Shown: in pieces, positions 14,503 to 14,829 of the stretch
Layout of the letters: each line of letters starts with the position of its first letter
Numbering within the stretch: the stretch's first letter is position 1
Assembly (NCBI GenBank): GCA_025455245.1
Contig: JALOMX010000038.1
Location: forward strand, 1 to 14,829
Direction of reading: 5' to 3'
Length of the DNA: 14,829 bases
Source: Chitinophagaceae bacterium
GTDB taxonomy: Bacteria; Bacteroidota; Bacteroidia; Chitinophagales; Chitinophagaceae
Translations under genes and position numbers: made by a program
Notes under the pieces: model-generated
The model's database searches: none
Seen by the model: the letters and a program-made list of their open reading frames with translations, nothing else
What the model was told of the DNA's origin: nothing

Positions 14503-14829
14503 ATGAATAAAATTGAAACCAATATTGATAATCTGAAAAAAGACATCAGTAATTTTTACCGGCCCGACAAGCATCATTTCATGGTAATGAATGCTGTAGA
14601 AGTGGGAACACAAATGGAAGTACAATGGTTTTTTGCAGATTATGAACCACCGGCTGAAATCACCTGCTTTTATACACTCATCGATCCTGCGACTGAGGTA
14701 CCAAGCATCAGGGATATTGTACTAAGCGCCTGGGTAGCCGAAGCAGAACTTGTTGACCTGATGAACATACATATTGAAGCAACGGAGAAAGGATTTGTGC
14801 TGGAACCGGATTCGGAAAGCGGACCTCTG
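14503..14829 (+). CDS. echD: Ech-type NuoC-like subunit EchD, 3' truncated
   Basis: An open frame from the ATG at 14503 runs off the window after 109 codons. It resembles the NuoC / 30-kDa domain found in EchD or at the N-terminus of HycE-like proteins: HHFMVMNAVEVG near the start, a central FYTLIDPATEVPSIRDIV, and a C-terminal part resembling the NuoC signature region (AEAELVDLMNIHIEA, then GFVLEPD). The ERExxDxFGI consensus is degenerate here (EAELVDLMNI). It lies 11 nt after echC and fits the echA-B-C-D order. Whether it ends as a separate EchD or continues into the large subunit cannot be seen. Confidence 0.8.
   Translation, partial: MNKIETNIDNLKKDISNFYRPDKHHFMVMNAVEVGTQMEVQWFFADYEPPAEITCFYTLIDPATEVPSIRDIVLSAWVAEAELVDLMNIHIEATEKGFVLEPDSESGPL

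Overview
The window looks like part of a chromosome of an uncultured or little-studied Bacteroidota member, possibly Chitinophagales or Sphingobacteriia-like. The evidence is moderate GC, mostly absent Shine-Dalgarno sequences, Bacteroidota-type -7 boxes (TAnnTTTG) upstream of several genes, a Tat-exported Gfo/Idh/MocA dehydrogenase of a kind common in that phylum, and A/T-rich tandem-like repeats between genes. No rRNA, tRNA, CRISPR array or insertion sequence was recognised. The taxonomic call is inference.

Left part (1-5544), mostly minus strand: a perfect 18-bp hairpin (2-40) closes a Tat-exported Gfo/Idh/MocA oxidoreductase gene (49-1467), with argS (1638-3536) upstream of it. A short divergent promoter region separates argS from a plus-strand GtrA-family membrane protein gene (3633-4115). 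Convergent to it lie two unrecognised envelope genes on the minus strand. One encodes a probable lipoprotein (4933-5544). The other encodes a secreted protein and appears broken by a single-base frameshift (4133-4899).

Right part (5923-14829), all plus strand: a dense hydrogen-metabolism locus. First come the genes of a bidirectional, NAD-linked group 3d-type [NiFe] hydrogenase: hoxF (NuoE+NuoF-like diaphorase), a single ORF joining HoxU to HoxY, hoxH (large subunit) and hoxW (the large-subunit maturation protease). Next comes the start of an Ech-type (group 4) membrane complex in the order echA (NuoL-like), echB (NuoH-like), echC (NuoB-like small subunit) and echD (NuoC-like, cut by the window end). 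The genes for the Ech large subunit and ferredoxin-like subunit, and the hyp maturation genes, would lie outside.

Together the two enzymes could couple ferredoxin, H2, NAD(H) and an ion gradient. Ech would exchange electrons between ferredoxin and H2 while pumping ions, and Hox would exchange electrons between H2 and NAD(H). The most unusual sequence features are the HoxU-HoxY fusion, a Gln in place of the usual His at the HoxH processing site, an altered FMN/NADH loop and lost NuoE-type cysteines in HoxF, and repeat-rich spacers inside the hox cluster.
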